Origin: Neoarius graeffei
Lineage: Eukaryota > Chordata > Actinopteri > Siluriformes > Ariidae
DNA: 64,000 nt
Direction: 5' to 3'
Assembly: GCF_027579695.1 (NCBI RefSeq)
Contig: NC_083582.1
Location: forward strand, 32,666,464 to 32,730,463
Below, piece by piece: positions 62,777-64,000 of the stretch. The notes beneath the pieces are model-generated. The model had not been told where the DNA came from. It made no database searches and worked only from the letters and a program-made list of their open reading frames with translations. Each line of letters begins with the position of its first letter. The first letter of the stretch is position 1. A program made the position numbers and the translations under genes.

Positions 62777-63378
62777 CAGTAAGCCCTCAGTATTCGCGGC
62801 GGTTAGGGACCGAACATGGCTGCGAATAAGCCGAAATCGCGAATAATTGTAACCCCCCCCCATAAAACTGCTCTTTATGTAGCGCACGGTACTCTCGTTG
62901 ACGCCGTAGTGACGAGCCACTGCCGCAAAACTCTTCCCTTCCTTTAGCATATCGAGAAGTCCTACCTTCTCCTGCAGTGTCATTACCTTCTTCTGGCGCT
63001 TAGGTTCCTTGGCAGGAGCCTTAGAAGATGCAGAGCGTTTAGGAGCCATTGTAGGGCGTAAAAATTATTCAAAAATACCAAGAACGCACAACACGTGAAC
63101 AAGTCTGAACTACGGGAACCGCGAGACTGTACTGTACAATGCGCTCATTCGTATCAGCCAATGAGCAGCAGCCCGCCATTCAAACTTCAGCCAATAGCGA
63201 GCGAGCATTCGGCGCCGAGAATGTACTGTAGCAGCGCGTAAACGTTCGCAGTGCGTACACGTTCGATATGTTCGCCGCAAATGACCGCGAATTGCTGAGA
63301 TTTCCGCGAATGTATAGGAGATATGTTCTATATAAAATCCCGCGAATATGTGAATTTGCGAATAGGCGGGGGTTACTG
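62777..63378 (-). mobile_element. pogo/Tigger-like element, internally deleted
   Basis: TA on both sides (62775-62776, 63379-63380). Ends CAGTAAGCCCTC and (inverted) CAGTAACCCCCGC, with several copies of TTCGCG-type motifs near each end. The empty TA site is seen in K4 copy 2. Confidence 0.85.
62870..63049 (-). pseudogene. Tigger transposase N-terminus (CENP-B/psq helix-turn-helix)
   Basis: MAPKRSASSKAPAKEPKRQK, then TLQEKVGLLDMLKEGKSF and ARHYGVNESTVRYIKS. This is the N-terminal psq/CENP-B-type helix-turn-helix of Tigger-family transposases: EK..LLD.L..GKS...A..YGVNESTVR.IK. It is complete for the first helix-turn-helix, then runs into the element's other end. The second DNA-binding domain and the DDE core are deleted. 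Confidence 0.85.
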
Positions 63379-63731
63379 TACTGCACAAAGACGAGTTTAA
63401 AATGACGATTGCTGGCTACTTTTTTCCACCTTTCCTGATTGCTATCAAAACAAACGAAACTTCTGGCTTGATCACGTCAGCATTCGAAAGAGAGAGGGCG
63501 CGCGCATCTTTTGACGACGTTGGCCGCTTTGATTTCCGCTGTACGTTTTACTTCCGTCCTACGACATCTTGCACAGGTCTCGACGAATCTCGTTTACGGC
63601 CATCGCTCTGACATACGGACTGATGGCATATTTCAAAACGCTCATAACTTGCTATTGCAGTGACAAAACTGCGATCAAAAATGCATTCCGATATTTAATA
63701 AAATGAGAGCGAGCCTTCAGTAGTTCTTTAA

Positions 63732-64000
63732 TGAAAGATCGTAAGATAGAAGAAATATTGGATCGCTTAATAGCCTGGTCGTGCAGAAACTCACAATCAA
63801 AGGCTTGTATGATTATTTCATTTTAAAAAGAGCCGTCGATCATTTTTGATGACGCTGCTTTTATTTTGCCCCCCCCCCATATTCGGGAAACCAGCTGATC
63901 GACAGTTTTACAGATCCAGACTGGGCTCCGACCCGAAATACCGGCCACGACGAAATCGAAGATAGCTGCAAGTTGAAATGCTCGGCTTATAGCGCGCAGA
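63732..64000. other. No recognised feature
   Basis: A C run at 63870-63879. Nothing else. Confidence 0.35.

Larger units (their letters stand above)
62502..63727. mobile_element. TTAA-flanked Kolobok-like MITE, family K4 copy 3, with pogo insertion
   Basis: TTAA at 62498-62501 and 63728-63731. Ends AGGAGAACTGAAGTC and (inverted) AGAACTACTGAAGGC. Removing the pogo-like insertion 62777-63378 leaves about 622 bp, matching copy 2. Confidence 0.87.

Overview
The window is a stretch of vertebrate nuclear DNA, almost certainly from a teleost fish. The evidence is one spliced gene with GT-AG introns buried in fish-type mobile DNA: Tc1-like transposons, DANA/mermaid-type tRNA SINEs, hAT, PIF/Harbinger and TTAA-flanked (Kolobok-like) MITEs, and THAP-domain transposon exons. 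The species cannot be named from sequence alone; the repeat mix would suit an otophysan such as a catfish, but that is a weak guess.

Host gene. Twelve minus-strand exons between 52299 and 11120 join in frame into 434 codons plus stop and encode the C-terminal part of a TBC Rab-GAP that I recognise as TBC1D12 (paralogue TBC1D14). The region runs from a segment rich in charged residues, through the complete TBC domain with its arginine finger (exon 29832-29929) and glutamine finger (start of 21182-21310), to the stop in 11120-11188. A probable 3' UTR ends near 9965 at an AATAAA signal. The large N-terminal first exon expected for this family is not seen and probably lies beyond 64000, so 52300-64000 would be intron 1 and 1-9960 downstream intergenic DNA.

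Layout. 1-9960: two SINEs, a Tc1 copy (1541-3135) inside a MITE, a 4.3-kb composite element (4575-8896) holding a THAP/YqaJ-like element, a TTAA element, a MITE with a solo LTR, and a Tc1 deletion derivative (8965-9933) beside the poly(A) site. 9965-21310: last exons, with TTAA elements and two tandem-repeat fields in the introns. 21370-29290: a TTAA element with three insertions, a SINE split by a hAT-like element, a TTF-finger hAT-like element and a palindromic foldback. 29632-42022: six exons separated by four heavily nested Tc1 complexes. 42308-50597: THAP element, foldback, MITE stack and another THAP element. 51136-52299: two exons. 52500-64000: SINEs, foldbacks, local duplications, a LINE fragment, TTAA elements and a pogo/Tigger remnant.

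The most unusual features are six different THAP zinc-finger exons in six mobile-element contexts; nine TTAA-flanked elements of six terminal-repeat families; a minisatellite grown out of a THAP exon; a Tc1 copy whose deletion leaves an open frame for only the DNA-binding domain; two kinds of rearranged Tc1 foldback; and a RecQ-type helicase exon inside a small element with a 9-bp duplication. No tRNA, rRNA or CRISPR locus was found. Names rest on memory of families, not on a database search.
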